From: an uncultured Duncaniella sp.
Lineage (GTDB): Bacteria; Bacteroidota; Bacteroidia; Bacteroidales; Muribaculaceae
DNA length: 64,000 nt
Direction of reading: 5' to 3'
Assembly: GCA_910587515.1 (NCBI GenBank)
Contig: CAJULW010000010.1
Location: 62,001-126,000, forward strand
Positions 27,232-35,362 of this stretch are shown one piece after another (within the stretch, counting starts at the first letter, position 1; every line of letters begins with the position of its first letter). Made by a program: the position numbers and the translations under genes. Under the pieces are notes generated by a model. It searched no databases, had not been told where the DNA came from, and saw only the letters and a program-made list of their open reading frames with translations.

Positions 27232-27742
27232 ACCGTTGCAAGGAGGATGGAGATATCCGCTCCATTGATTTGATGACCAGTTCTATCGGTTTGCGTTGCA
27301 TGTCTCCGCTTTTTGAATAAAATTTGTCAGCATAGCATATCAGTCGTTCGAGTGTCGTTTCCGGCATGTAAGACCCTGTCAATGGCAAGGGAAGAGATTG
27401 GTTGACGATGTCTTCGTTCGTGATTCCTGTTCCCGTGTGTCTTTCGGATACGCGGGCGTATTTTTCGTCAAAACCCTCTGTCCGCAATATTTTCGCACCG
27501 AGGATACCGTGTAATATATATGGTTCTTTGCCGTGGCATCCTATGCCTGTGGCGTCGGTTAGGAATATGCCGATGTCGTGAAGCATGGCTGCTTCCTCTA
27601 TTTCACAAAAAGAAATGTCCAGGTTTTTTCCCTTTGCGATATCCAAAGCTAAATCCGCAACCGCGCGGCAGTGTCGGATATAAATATCCCGCAGGCGTGA
27701 ACCTGCGGGATAATATTTGTCGATTATTTCTTGATATGCCAT
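27200..27742 (-). CDS. HD-domain metal-dependent phosphohydrolase
   Basis: A 180-residue HD superfamily protein. The first His is in IRHCRAVADLALDIA, the HD pair in AAMLHDIGIFL, and later metal ligands are likely in YILHGILGAKIL and SERHTGTG. HD proteins hydrolyse phosphoester bonds of nucleotides or related compounds; the substrate here is unknown. I prefer the start at MAYQEIIDKYYP (base 27742), 14 bases after the aminotransferase stop. The upstream ATG at 27778 would overlap that gene. Confidence 0.83.
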   Translation of the reverse strand: MAYQEIIDKYYPAGSRLRDIYIRHCRAVADLALDIAKGKNLDISFCEIEEAAMLHDIGIFLTDATGIGCHGKEPYILHGILGAKILRTEGFDEKYARVSERHTGTGITNEDIVNQSLPLPLTGSYMPETTLERLICYADKFYSKSGDMQRKPIELVIKSMERISPSSLQRFRLLQEEFGV

Positions 27743-27756
27743 TGTTGCCGGGCTGT

Positions 27757-28779
27757 TTATTCTACGATTGTGCACCATCCGTGTGTATCCTCGATTTCGC
27801 CAAGCCTGATGGCGTTGAGGGTCTCGTATAGCCGGGTTGTGACAGGGCCTGCTTTACCGTCTTTTGATACGATGTATTTTTCACCGGTGTCGAGATCGTG
27901 TATTTCTCCTACGGGAGAGGCTACGGCTGCTGTTCCCACGGCCGCAGCTTCGTCGATATCGCTAAGTTCGTCTACGGTAATGTGGCGTCGTTCAACCTTG
28001 ATACCCATATCCTCGGCAAGTTGCATGAGGCTTTTATTGGTGATAGAGGGGAGTATAGAGTTCGAAGCCGGAGTGATGTACACACCGTTCTTTATGGCCA
28101 TAAAATTTGCCGGGCCGCATTCGTCGAGATACTTTTTCTCTTTCGGGTCGAGGTAAAGCACGGCTGAATAACCAAGTTTGTGGGCGTGTTCGCCAGCTGT
28201 AAGTGACGCAGCGTAGTTTCCGCCTACCTTCCATAGGCCGGTTCCGTTTGGAGCTACGCGGTCATATTGGCGCATTATGCAGATGTTTGTCGGTTTGAAT
28301 CCTGTTTTGAAATAAGGGCCGACGGGAGTCACGAGTATCATGAACAGATATTCCGACGCGGGTTTTACGCCTACTTGGGCCGATGTGCCAAGTTCTATCG
28401 GACGTATGTAGAGCGATGCTCCTGATCCATAGGGAGGCACGAACCGCTCGTTAAGTTTTACGACTTTCAACACCATTTCTTTGAACAGTTCCTCTGGCAG
28501 AGGTTCCATAAGGATTCCTTTGGCTGATTCGCGTATGCGTTTGGCATTTTCTTCGAGACGGAACACGCGCACTTTGCCGTCTTTGCCGCGGAAAGCTTTG
28601 AGGCCTTCGAATATTTCCTGTCCGTAGTGTAGGCATGTCGCCGCGATGTGGAGATTGACATCCTCGCTTTGAGAGACTTCTATTTCGCCCCATTTTCCGT
28701 CGCGGTAATAACAGCGTACGTTATAATCTGTAGGGATGTAACCGAATGATAGGTTGCTCCAGTCCAATTCGTTGTTCAT
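27757..28779 (-). CDS. ilvE: Branched-chain amino acid aminotransferase
   Basis: A 340-residue PLP fold-type IV aminotransferase that interconverts Leu/Ile/Val and their 2-oxoacids. The PLP lysine is in GTGLWKVGGNYAAS; other motifs are LHYGQEIFEGLKAFRG, YIRPIELGTSAQVGV and CGPANFMAIKNGVYITP. The start is placed at MNNELDWSNLSFGY (base 28779) because the extra 12 residues from 28815 are not family-like. It is followed closely by the HD-domain gene. Its 2-oxoacid products are the substrates expected for the VorB-type enzyme at 3.1-5.9 kb. Confidence 0.93.
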   Translation of the reverse strand: MNNELDWSNLSFGYIPTDYNVRCYYRDGKWGEIEVSQSEDVNLHIAATCLHYGQEIFEGLKAFRGKDGKVRVFRLEENAKRIRESAKGILMEPLPEELFKEMVLKVVKLNERFVPPYGSGASLYIRPIELGTSAQVGVKPASEYLFMILVTPVGPYFKTGFKPTNICIMRQYDRVAPNGTGLWKVGGNYAASLTAGEHAHKLGYSAVLYLDPKEKKYLDECGPANFMAIKNGVYITPASNSILPSITNKSLMQLAEDMGIKVERRHITVDELSDIDEAAAVGTAAVASPVGEIHDLDTGEKYIVSKDGKAGPVTTRLYETLNAIRLGEIEDTHGWCTIVE

Positions 28780-28802
28780 GATGTGTAAATTTAGATTATT
28801 CG

Positions 28803-28810
28803 CAAAATTA
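28803..28810 (-). promoter_or_regulatory. -7 box upstream of ilvE
   Basis: On the minus strand this reads TAATTTTG, matching TAnnTTTG, with transcription expected near 28797 and a leader of about 18 bases to the preferred start at 28779. This supports that start over the one at 28815, which would lie upstream of the transcript start. Confidence 0.5.
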
Positions 28811-28917
28811 CACAAATCACCGCAAATTACTAATCAAAATGACATGAAAAGTTTGCAAATTGATAAAAAGTCTGCATAATCCTTTTTTCTATCGCGCTGA
28901 TTTGCTACAGGTATCTG

Positions 28918-29214
28918 TTATTTGCTGAAGACGCGTGTGGATATTGATTGCAATATATCTCGGTCGGTTCTCTTTATAGAGAAGTGGTTATACCGATAGA
29001 AATCGTAGGAACCCGTAGCCTTGCGGACGAAGTAGCATGGGCGGGAGGCATTGAGGTCAAAGAAATTGGCCACTTTGCTGTCGAAATCAATAGGGATGTA
29101 ATCAATGACGGGGATTAAGCGGGATGATTGACTGATGTCACCTATATCCAAGTCTTGGGCTGTGCAATACGCTCCGAACAATATGCAGAGAGCGATTAAT
29201 GTGGCATTTTTCAT
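28918..29214 (-). CDS. Small exported protein of unknown function
   Basis: A 98-residue protein with a clear signal peptide, MKNATLIALCILFGAYCTAQ, probably cleaved after TAQ. The mature part has one Cys, a FFDLNASRPCYFVRKATGSY stretch and a basic C-terminus. I do not recognise a family. It is monocistronic, with AT-rich flanks on both sides. The signal peptide is the main reason to accept it as real. Confidence 0.5.
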   Translation of the reverse strand: MKNATLIALCILFGAYCTAQDLDIGDISQSSRLIPVIDYIPIDFDSKVANFFDLNASRPCYFVRKATGSYDFYRYNHFSIKRTDRDILQSISTRVFSK

Positions 29215-29518
29215 AATTTTTTCCGGTTGGGGTTATAAACAATGGTCTTATAGGCAGATTATATTTTAGGTATGTTTCGGGACGCTTTGTGATTCTCGAT
29301 GGAGTAGCTATATTATCTTCTAATTTTTTGATATTTGATCAGATTTCACAATATCCGATAATTATTTTATAAATCTTCTTTTTTGAAGTGTTAATGTTGT
29401 GAATCAGATATTTCGATAAATAGGTGGCTTTGGCTATCATGGTTCATTTTTACGATTTTTAGATTTTGTCGAGAGGTCTTTTTGTTTTGGCGATTCAAGA
29501 TGTTTAGTTTTGTTTTGG

Positions 29519-29550
29519 TTGTGAAAACAGTTGGCTTTTTTGTACCTTTG
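29519..29550 (+). promoter_or_regulatory. Promoter of the candidate structured RNA
   Basis: TTG (29519-29521), a 21-base spacer and TACCTTTG (29543-29550) match the Bacteroidetes promoter. The expected start is near 29557, just before the structured segment and 250 bases before the next start codon. Confidence 0.6.
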
Positions 29551-29556
29551 CGAGGT

Positions 29557-29740
29557 CATTCGCGACTTTTTTGAAATATAGAAGAAAGTGCCTTATACCC
29601 GTTGAAATCGCCAATCTCTAAAGGTATGCACAAGGCGCAGAGGACAGCTCATATCGTGTGGGTTGCCCTGCTGTGCGTGCATACAGGTGTTTGGCGATAC
29701 CTAACGGGGCAGTACAGGGGGCAGCCCGCTTTCGTTTTTA
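29557..29740 (+). ncRNA. Candidate structured non-coding RNA (6S-like rod)
   Basis: Nested complementary segments form a long interrupted hairpin. 29598-29603 pairs with 29703-29708 (CCCGTT/AACGGG), 29607-29614 with 29691-29698 (ATCGCCAA/TTGGCGAT), 29624-29631 with 29677-29684 (GTATGCAC/GTGCATAC) and 29635-29640 with 29671-29676 (GCGCAG/CTGTGC). A 9-by-6-base internal loop lies between the second and third helices. A consensus promoter sits 40 bases upstream, and CTTTCGTTTTTA at 29729-29740 follows a GC-rich stretch that could end the transcript. A rod with internal loops recalls 6S RNA, but the identity is not established. The segment could also be a leader element of the SGNH hydrolase gene. 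Confidence 0.55.
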
Positions 29741-29806
29741 TGAAATTTCCTAAACAATGTGCCTTTGAAGGTTGCACAAAAGGCACGACCGTTAAAAATC
29801 GCCATT

Positions 29807-30550
29807 ATGAATTCTGATCGATCAACTCCTCGTGTAAGGATCCGTCTCGGATCGCGGCTATGGTTTTGGAGAGTGTTGAGTGTGTTTTTTCTCCTGATGT
29901 TTGTAGCCATTGGGGTCAAATCTCATTATTTCGAACGTGTGTTGTGTAAGTTCGGTCTTATCGAAGATAACATGGTCGGAGGGGATTATTGGGCTAAGGT
30001 TGGTTGGACAAATACGTTGGAGAAACTGAATATCAATGCCGATATCGTTTTTTTCGGCAATAGTATCACAAAGGGAGCATCGTTTCATGAAAATTTTTCA
30101 GATAGACTTATAGTCAATCTCGGCTATCCGGGCGATGGGATGAAGGGTATGCTTACGAGGATTCAGCAGGTTCGTTGTGTACGTCCGAACAAAATATTCA
30201 TGTTGGCAGGCATCAATGACATAAACCGGATGGATGAGTCCGAGTTCAGATCCAACTATGAAGCGTTGGTCGACAGCCTGTTGACCATTGTCCCTGCGGA
30301 CGGTCTGTATATCGAATCGCTACTTCCCGTCAATAATAAATTCCATATTGATAACGGTTTGATTGTTGAACGCAACAGGCTGATAAGAAGTATAGCCGAC
30401 GCAAAAGGTTGTCGATTTCTTAATGTACACGCTCTGTATTGTGAAGATGGAGAATTGCCCGATGGGCTGACGAGAGACGGCATACATTTGCGACCGGAGG
30501 CATACGGACGATGGGCGGAGATGCTAAAGCCGTATATCTATGGGGATTAA
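29807..30550 (+). CDS. SGNH/GDSL-family hydrolase, membrane-anchored
   Basis: A 247-residue esterase-like protein. A basic N-terminus precedes a single membrane segment (about residues 17-37), placing the catalytic domain outside the cytoplasm. Block I reads IVFFGNSITKGASF (GNS instead of GDS), block III is MLAGINDI and the catalytic Asp/His pair is in TRDGIHLRPEAYG. Such enzymes deacylate glycans or lipids; the substrate is unknown. The start at 29807 is chosen because an ATG at 29759 lies inside a hairpin and adds a basic extension without family character. Confidence 0.85.
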   Translation: MNSDRSTPRVRIRLGSRLWFWRVLSVFFLLMFVAIGVKSHYFERVLCKFGLIEDNMVGGDYWAKVGWTNTLEKLNINADIVFFGNSITKGASFHENFSDRLIVNLGYPGDGMKGMLTRIQQVRCVRPNKIFMLAGINDINRMDESEFRSNYEALVDSLLTIVPADGLYIESLLPVNNKFHIDNGLIVERNRLIRSIADAKGCRFLNVHALYCEDGELPDGLTRDGIHLRPEAYGRWAEMLKPYIYGD

Positions 30551-30748
30551 TGAATAGATAGTAAGAGGCGTGAAGCATTTCATGGTATGATAAAGAACAT
30601 TTGCCGTGGTGAAAAAACGAGTAAATTTCGCATTTGGCAATAATAAAGATAAATCAAAGTGTGTCTAAATAATGTCCACATATCGAAAATATTTACGATT
30701 CAGTGAAATAAAAAAGTGGAAACATTATAATTTGTGTCAAAAAACACC

Positions 30749-30756
30749 TAAATTTG
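30749..30756 (+). promoter_or_regulatory. -7 box upstream of dsbD
   Basis: TAAATTTG matches TAnnTTTG, 51 bases before the dsbD start. A TTTG at 30731-30734 is only 14 bases away, shorter than usual. Confidence 0.45.
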
Positions 30757-30807
30757 CATTCGGATAATAACCTTAAAAACATATTTCTTTAATTTTCAAT
30801 TTACACC

Positions 30808-32889
30808 ATGAGGAAGCTCACGTTTTCTTTATTGATTCTTCTGACGATGGTCTGCAACATGGCCATGGCACAGATCATGACTCCCGTAAAGTGGTCGGCG
30901 AAAGTTGACATGACCGGAGATGCCGAAGGGCAGGTTGTCCTTACGGCCGCGATCAGCAATGGCTGGCACATGTATTCGCTCGACTGCGATCCTAACGCGG
31001 GGCCGCAGATACTCGAAATCACCTTCCCGAAACTTGATGGTGTGGAACTTAAGGGGAAACTTGTCCCGAACAAGCCTTCTCACAAACAGTATGACGAGAT
31101 GTTCGGGGCGGAACTCGCATGGTGGACTCAAGGAGTCACAGTGACTCAGAAATTCAAAGCGACCAAACCGTCCTTTAACATAGACGTGATGGTAGTATGC
31201 TCGGCTTGTAACGATGAGAATTGTATACCGCCTTCGCGTTCACAGTTCTCATTGTCCGGTTCTGCAAAGATAAGCGCGCAGGCTGTGAAAGAGGAGCCAA
31301 AAGAGAATAAATCTCAAAATGATCAAGTTGCGGACAAAAAAGAGCCGATGGAATCGGCTACTGGAGAGGCTGAAATAGCAGAGGTGGCTCAGGAGCTTTC
31401 TTCTACTGACAGTGTGTCGGCTGACACTCTTGCGGTTTCGACTGCTCCGTCAAGCGCTGGTGCAGATCTTTGGGCTCCGGTTTCGTTTAAAGATGCTGAA
31501 GCGGCCGAGGACTTTTCGACGACTTCATTATGGTATATATTCTTTACCTGTTTCCTTGGAGGACTCGTGGCTCTCTTTACCCCATGTGTATGGCCTATGA
31601 TCCCTATGACGGTCAGCTTTTTCCTTAAGAAAGGTAAAGACCGTGCCAAAAGTATCGCTGACGCATGTACCTACGGTCTCTCGATAATCGTGATCTACGT
31701 TGCCTTGGGTCTGCTTATTACAGGTATATTCGGTGCAAGCTCGTTAAACGCTTTGTCGACATCGGCTGTCTGCAATATCATATTCTTCTTGTTGCTCGTT
31801 GTTTTCGCCATAAGTTTCTTCGGAGCTTTTGAAATAAAACTTCCGTCCTCATGGTCAAACAAGATGGATGCTACCGCAGAGAAGACTACAGGTCTGTTGT
31901 CAATATTTTTCATGGCTTTTACCCTGACGCTCGTATCGTTCTCTTGCACCGGCCCGATCATCGGAACTTTGCTTGTCGAGGCTGCTTCTCAGGGTGACCT
32001 TTGGGGTCCTGCGATTGGTATGCTCGGATTCTCTACCGCTCTTGCTTTGCCGTTCATGCTTTTCGCGATGTTCCCGACAATGCTTCAGGCAGCACCGAGT
32101 TCTGGCGGTTGGATGAACACTCTCAAGGTTGTGCTCGGTTTCGTCGAACTTGCATTGTCGCTTAAATTTCTCTCCGTGGCCGACCTTGCATACGGATGGC
32201 ATATTCTTGACCGTGAAGCTTTCCTCGCTCTATGGATAATCATGTTCTTCCTGCTTGGCTTATATCTTCTCGGACAGTTCAATTTCGCTCATTATGGTAA
32301 AGCAGACAGCAGTGTAGGCGTTGTCCGCTTCTTCCTTGCACTGTGTTCACTGTCTTTCACGGTATATCTCATTCCCGGTCTATGGGGTGCACCGCTTAAA
32401 GGTGTCAGCGCGTTTGTGCCCCCCTTGTTCACTCAGGATTTCAATCTTTACGGTGAAGGCTTCCATGAGTATGATGACTTTGAGGAGGGTATGAAGGCGG
32501 CACGCGAGGCCGGTAAACCGGTGCTTGTGGATTTCTCTGGATTTGGCTGTGTTAACTGCCGTAAGATGGAGGGAGCGGTTCTTGACGAAGCCAATGTAAA
32601 GGCTATGATAGAGGAAAATTTTACCGTGATTAAACTTATGGTTGACGAGAAGAAAAATCTTCCTGAACCGATCACTGTTAAAGAATATGGCAAGGATATG
32701 ACTCTTTACACCTACGGTGACCGTTGGAGCTATTTGCAGCGTTATAAATTCAATGCCAACGCACAGCCATATTATGTGATACTTAATGATGATGGAGAAT
32801 TGCTGTCTGGTCCTTACACCTATGATGAGAACGTGGCTCGTTTCTCCTCTTTCCTTGAAAAGGGTATCAAAGGCTACAAGAAGCCTTAA
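30808..32889 (+). CDS. dsbD: Thiol:disulfide interchange protein DsbD
   Basis: A 693-residue inner-membrane reductase that carries electrons from cytoplasmic thioredoxin to periplasmic thiol proteins. A signal peptide is followed by the DsbD alpha domain with its Cys pair in VVCSACNDENCIPP, then an acidic linker (about 155-225). About eight membrane helices follow, with the paired Cys in FTPCVWPMIPM and SFSCTGPIIGTLL. The C-terminal thioredoxin domain has Cys581 and Cys584 in FGCVNCRKMEG. All three redox pairs are intact. The TlpA-like protein at 34-35 kb is a plausible client. Confidence 0.93.
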   Translation: MRKLTFSLLILLTMVCNMAMAQIMTPVKWSAKVDMTGDAEGQVVLTAAISNGWHMYSLDCDPNAGPQILEITFPKLDGVELKGKLVPNKPSHKQYDEMFGAELAWWTQGVTVTQKFKATKPSFNIDVMVVCSACNDENCIPPSRSQFSLSGSAKISAQAVKEEPKENKSQNDQVADKKEPMESATGEAEIAEVAQELSSTDSVSADTLAVSTAPSSAGADLWAPVSFKDAEAAEDFSTTSLWYIFFTCFLGGLVALFTPCVWPMIPMTVSFFLKKGKDRAKSIADACTYGLSIIVIYVALGLLITGIFGASSLNALSTSAVCNIIFFLLLVVFAISFFGAFEIKLPSSWSNKMDATAEKTTGLLSIFFMAFTLTLVSFSCTGPIIGTLLVEAASQGDLWGPAIGMLGFSTALALPFMLFAMFPTMLQAAPSSGGWMNTLKVVLGFVELALSLKFLSVADLAYGWHILDREAFLALWIIMFFLLGLYLLGQFNFAHYGKADSSVGVVRFFLALCSLSFTVYLIPGLWGAPLKGVSAFVPPLFTQDFNLYGEGFHEYDDFEEGMKAAREAGKPVLVDFSGFGCVNCRKMEGAVLDEANVKAMIEENFTVIKLMVDEKKNLPEPITVKEYGKDMTLYTYGDRWSYLQRYKFNANAQPYYVILNDDGELLSGPYTYDENVARFSSFLEKGIKGYKKP

Positions 32890-32932
32890 GCCGTCGTCAT
32901 CAGAAAAGTAAACTTTAAATTCTGATCATATA

Positions 32933-32975
32933 AAATAGGTGCGTTCATAATTTTATGGCGCACCTATTTATATAA
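32933..32975 (+). terminator. Terminator of dsbD
   Basis: Perfect 11-base arms at 32933-32943 and 32959-32969 (AAATAGGTGCG and its complement) flank a 15-base loop, with an AT-rich tail. It lies 44 bases after the dsbD stop and just before the start of the DUF6155 gene. Confidence 0.75.
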
Positions 32976-32982
32976 TAATGAT

Positions 32983-33510
32983 ATGTCTAAAACAAGTCTC
33001 CGTAAAGTTCTGAAAGATTTTGACGCTGCCGATATGCGGTCATTGCTGCTTGATGTTTATTCAAAAAGTAAAGAAGCCAAGGAGATCCTTGACTTCTTTG
33101 CCTGTCCGGATATTGAAAAAAAGACAGAGGAGTATAAATCAATTCTTAAAAAGGAAACTCTGCGGTATACGCGCAGGGCATTTCGCCCGCGGCTACCGCG
33201 TCTTCGTTCGACGATCAAAAGATTTCGTTTGCTTGAGCCTGGTAATGAAGCTGTGGCAGAGCTATATGTTTATACTTTTTCTCTGCTTGTCGGTCTGGGA
33301 GCTGAGGACTGGTTGAGAGATCAACTCTATGACAATATAACCAAGTTTTTTGGAGAGACACTTGATTTTCTATCGGAAAATGGATTGATTGATGATTATC
33401 TGTCGAGATTAAATAAAATTTCAGGGTCAATCAAGCCGATTGGACAAAGCATTAATCCGTTGAAACGGATTGTGGAGTCGGAGATGGCGAAACGAGTCAG
33501 TCAATTTTGA
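32983..33510 (+). CDS. DUF6155 family protein
   Basis: A 175-residue cytoplasmic protein rich in basic and helical segments. It starts MSKTSLRKVLKDFDAADMRS and contains EAKEILDFFACPDIEKKTEE, which match my memory of DUF6155. Function unknown. The stop is 14 bases past that of the converging DUF695 gene, so the two 3' ends overlap slightly. Confidence 0.65.
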   Translation: MSKTSLRKVLKDFDAADMRSLLLDVYSKSKEAKEILDFFACPDIEKKTEEYKSILKKETLRYTRRAFRPRLPRLRSTIKRFRLLEPGNEAVAELYVYTFSLLVGLGAEDWLRDQLYDNITKFFGETLDFLSENGLIDDYLSRLNKISGSIKPIGQSINPLKRIVESEMAKRVSQF

Positions 33511-33928
33511 TTTCAGCTTCGGACATTTCGTCATATTCTTCCCAGTCGGGGTCGTTTTCCGTATAGATTTCGAGTGGCAGTAATGGAAATGGGGATAGGG
33601 TCTCGTTGAGTTTTCGTCCGAATATATGTGTGCTTAGGGTATAAAAAATCCAATCTCGTTGATTATCACCGGTGAATATTCCGGTCAATACCGCTATAGG
33701 ATCTTTATGAAACACGTTCAGCAAGGCGTCTTGTACTTGTTCCATCATAGTTGAAGTCTCTTTGTCAGGCATTCCTTTGGTGTCACCGTCATATTTCCAT
33801 AAGATTTCTACCCTGATATTGAATTTTGGATTATTGCGGAATTTTTCCACATCTTTCCGCCCGGTAACCATTATAAGTCGTCCGGATTCGCTTTCGGTTG
33901 GTGCTGTCCACCATGTTTCGTTTTCCAT
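33497..33928 (-). CDS. DUF695 domain protein
   Basis: A 143-residue cytoplasmic protein. The pattern matches DUF695: an N-terminal strand with RLIMVTGRKDVEKFR, RVEILWKYDGDTKGMPDKET, then AVLTGIFTGDNQRDWIFYT and the very acidic C-terminus DPDWEEYDEMSEAEIKID. Function unknown. It lies downstream of the terminator that ends the SusCD operon and converges on the DUF6155 gene. Confidence 0.7.
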   Translation of the reverse strand: MENETWWTAPTESESGRLIMVTGRKDVEKFRNNPKFNIRVEILWKYDGDTKGMPDKETSTMMEQVQDALLNVFHKDPIAVLTGIFTGDNQRDWIFYTLSTHIFGRKLNETLSPFPLLPLEIYTENDPDWEEYDEMSEAEIKID

Positions 33929-33942
33929 AAAAATAAATTTAT

Positions 33943-33978
33943 AGGGTGTTTAATCTAAAAATTAAACACCCTTTTTTG
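33943..33978. terminator. Terminator after the SusCD-TlpA operon
   Basis: Perfect 12-base arms at 33943-33954 and 33961-33972 (AGGGTGTTTAAT and its complement) enclose a 6-base loop, with a T-run on the + side and an AT-rich flank on the minus side. It lies 23 bases past the TlpA-like stop and immediately upstream of the DUF695 start. Confidence 0.75.
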
Positions 33979-33995
33979 TATAGCAGTCAATTGTA

Positions 33996-35342
33996 TTATT
34001 TAAGAGATTCGAGGAGTTTTTTTGTTTCTGGATTGCTTGGGCGGGGTGCGTTATACATATATAGATTGCCATCCGGATCATAAATCAGAAAATGTGGTAT
34101 TCCGCGGATATTTAGCTTTTTGGTCAAATCTCCGCTATTGTCAAGCAATTGGTTTCCGTGCATGTTCAATTGATCCATCTTTTTTAGCCATTGGGCCTTG
34201 CCTGAGTCGGTGGATATGGAAACAAATGCGATATTCGAATCAGCCATCTCTTTTTCAAGTTGTTGGAGATATGGAACTTCTCTTACACAAGGCCCGCACC
34301 ATGAAGCCCAAAGATCGACATAGACGTATTTTCCTTTGTATTTGCCGAAGTCGATAGAATTACCTTCGCGGTCGACAAGAGTCACATTTGGGAAAGGTGT
34401 GCCTGTTATTGAAGCACTACGTGCCCGGAAAATGTTAAGATATAATATTGGAAGTGAATATTGCCGTGTCAAAGTTTCGAGTAGTTTCTCGCCTTCGGAA
34501 AATTTATTTTGGTAATCAAATGAGTCAAGGAAAGAACTCATGAGCATAGCGGTGGCTTTTTCTCTAATTTCAGGTGTCTGGTAAAGTTTGTTAAGAGATA
34601 CAAGCCGTTCTTCGATAGATCCTTGCGGCAGGGTATTAGTGACTATTCCTATCGCGTTAGGAAAACATCCCGCTATAGGAGTGTCGAGAACCGATGATGC
34701 TTTTGGAAGGAACTCTGAAGTCGAAAGTCGCAGCTCTTTGTCTTCTCGCCCCCTGAGGTAAACAGCCATTGTATATGCGTCGGAAGCGGATGTGTAGGCC
34801 CAGATGCGGATAAACTGTTCTACGGAAGATGGAATTGGAGCAAGGTTTATGACAGAATCGGATTTGGTGATGTAGCTGCGCAGTATCGCTCCGGTTTGTT
34901 CTTCGGACAGTTTTGATGCTGATTGTCCGAGATTTATAGAATTATCTGTAAGTATCGAGTTGTAAACTTCGAGAGCTTTATTGGCATTGTCATTGCTTAG
35001 AGAGGTCGAAAGATTGTGGCCATTGATGCCCAATTTGATGTCTTTCGCTGATTCCGGAGAACTTAAATAAATCGGCAATGAAGCTTGTGACGATGATGTC
35101 TGTGAGTATATATAATACAGTCCGTCTGGATTTTGGCTTACTTCGCCTGAAAATATGTTATCGGAGTTGCGCGTAAGTTCGACAGTGGCGGTTTTGGTAT
35201 AATTATTGGCTGGTCTAATGAAAATTCTCCTATCCCCATTGTTGGGAATGGAGGAGATATCAAGTCCGAAACCGAGAGTTTGTGCTCCGGAGATAAGACT
35301 GGAGCACAGGCCGATTGTCAAGAGGGTTTGTTTGAGTGTCAT
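33996..35342 (-). CDS. TlpA-like thiol:disulfide oxidoreductase, exported
   Basis: A 448-residue protein with a signal peptide (MTLKQTLLTIGLCSSLISGA) and no lipobox at the right position. The first ~300 residues are an uncharacterised beta/helical region with TATVELTRNSDNIFSGEVSQ, similar in layout to other Bacteroidetes TlpA proteins. The C-terminal thioredoxin domain carries DLWASWCGPCVREVPYL near residue 348, a reactive Cys pair. It is the last gene of the SusCD operon, 20 bases after the PKD-like lipoprotein. Its inclusion suggests that imported cargo or the lipoproteins need thiol reduction. Confidence 0.88.
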   Translation of the reverse strand: MTLKQTLLTIGLCSSLISGAQTLGFGLDISSIPNNGDRRIFIRPANNYTKTATVELTRNSDNIFSGEVSQNPDGLYYIYSQTSSSQASLPIYLSSPESAKDIKLGINGHNLSTSLSNDNANKALEVYNSILTDNSINLGQSASKLSEEQTGAILRSYITKSDSVINLAPIPSSVEQFIRIWAYTSASDAYTMAVYLRGREDKELRLSTSEFLPKASSVLDTPIAGCFPNAIGIVTNTLPQGSIEERLVSLNKLYQTPEIREKATAMLMSSFLDSFDYQNKFSEGEKLLETLTRQYSLPILYLNIFRARSASITGTPFPNVTLVDREGNSIDFGKYKGKYVYVDLWASWCGPCVREVPYLQQLEKEMADSNIAFVSISTDSGKAQWLKKMDQLNMHGNQLLDNSGDLTKKLNIRGIPHFLIYDPDGNLYMYNAPRPSNPETKKLLESLK

Positions 35343-35362
35343 AAGGAGGATTTTATAAAAAA

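Larger units (their letters stand above)
29215..29806. other. 592-base intergenic region holding a candidate structured RNA
   Basis: The first ~300 bases are AT-rich with no visible gene. A promoter (29519-29550) and a strongly base-paired segment (29598-29708) follow, then a hairpin at 29759-29786 with eight perfect pairs (GTGCCTTT with AAAGGCAC). That hairpin lies in the leader of the SGNH hydrolase gene. Its right arm could pair instead with GTGCCTT at 29588-29594, which would enclose the whole structured segment. Confidence 0.6.

Noticed and set aside
29602..29817. 71-codon open frame on the + strand
   Set aside because: It runs through the base-paired rod of the candidate RNA and past the SGNH start codon; its protein has no recognisable feature.
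33497..33510. Frameshift or broken gene at the DUF6155/DUF695 junction
   Set aside because: The 14-base overlap is between converging genes with intact frames; nothing indicates damage.
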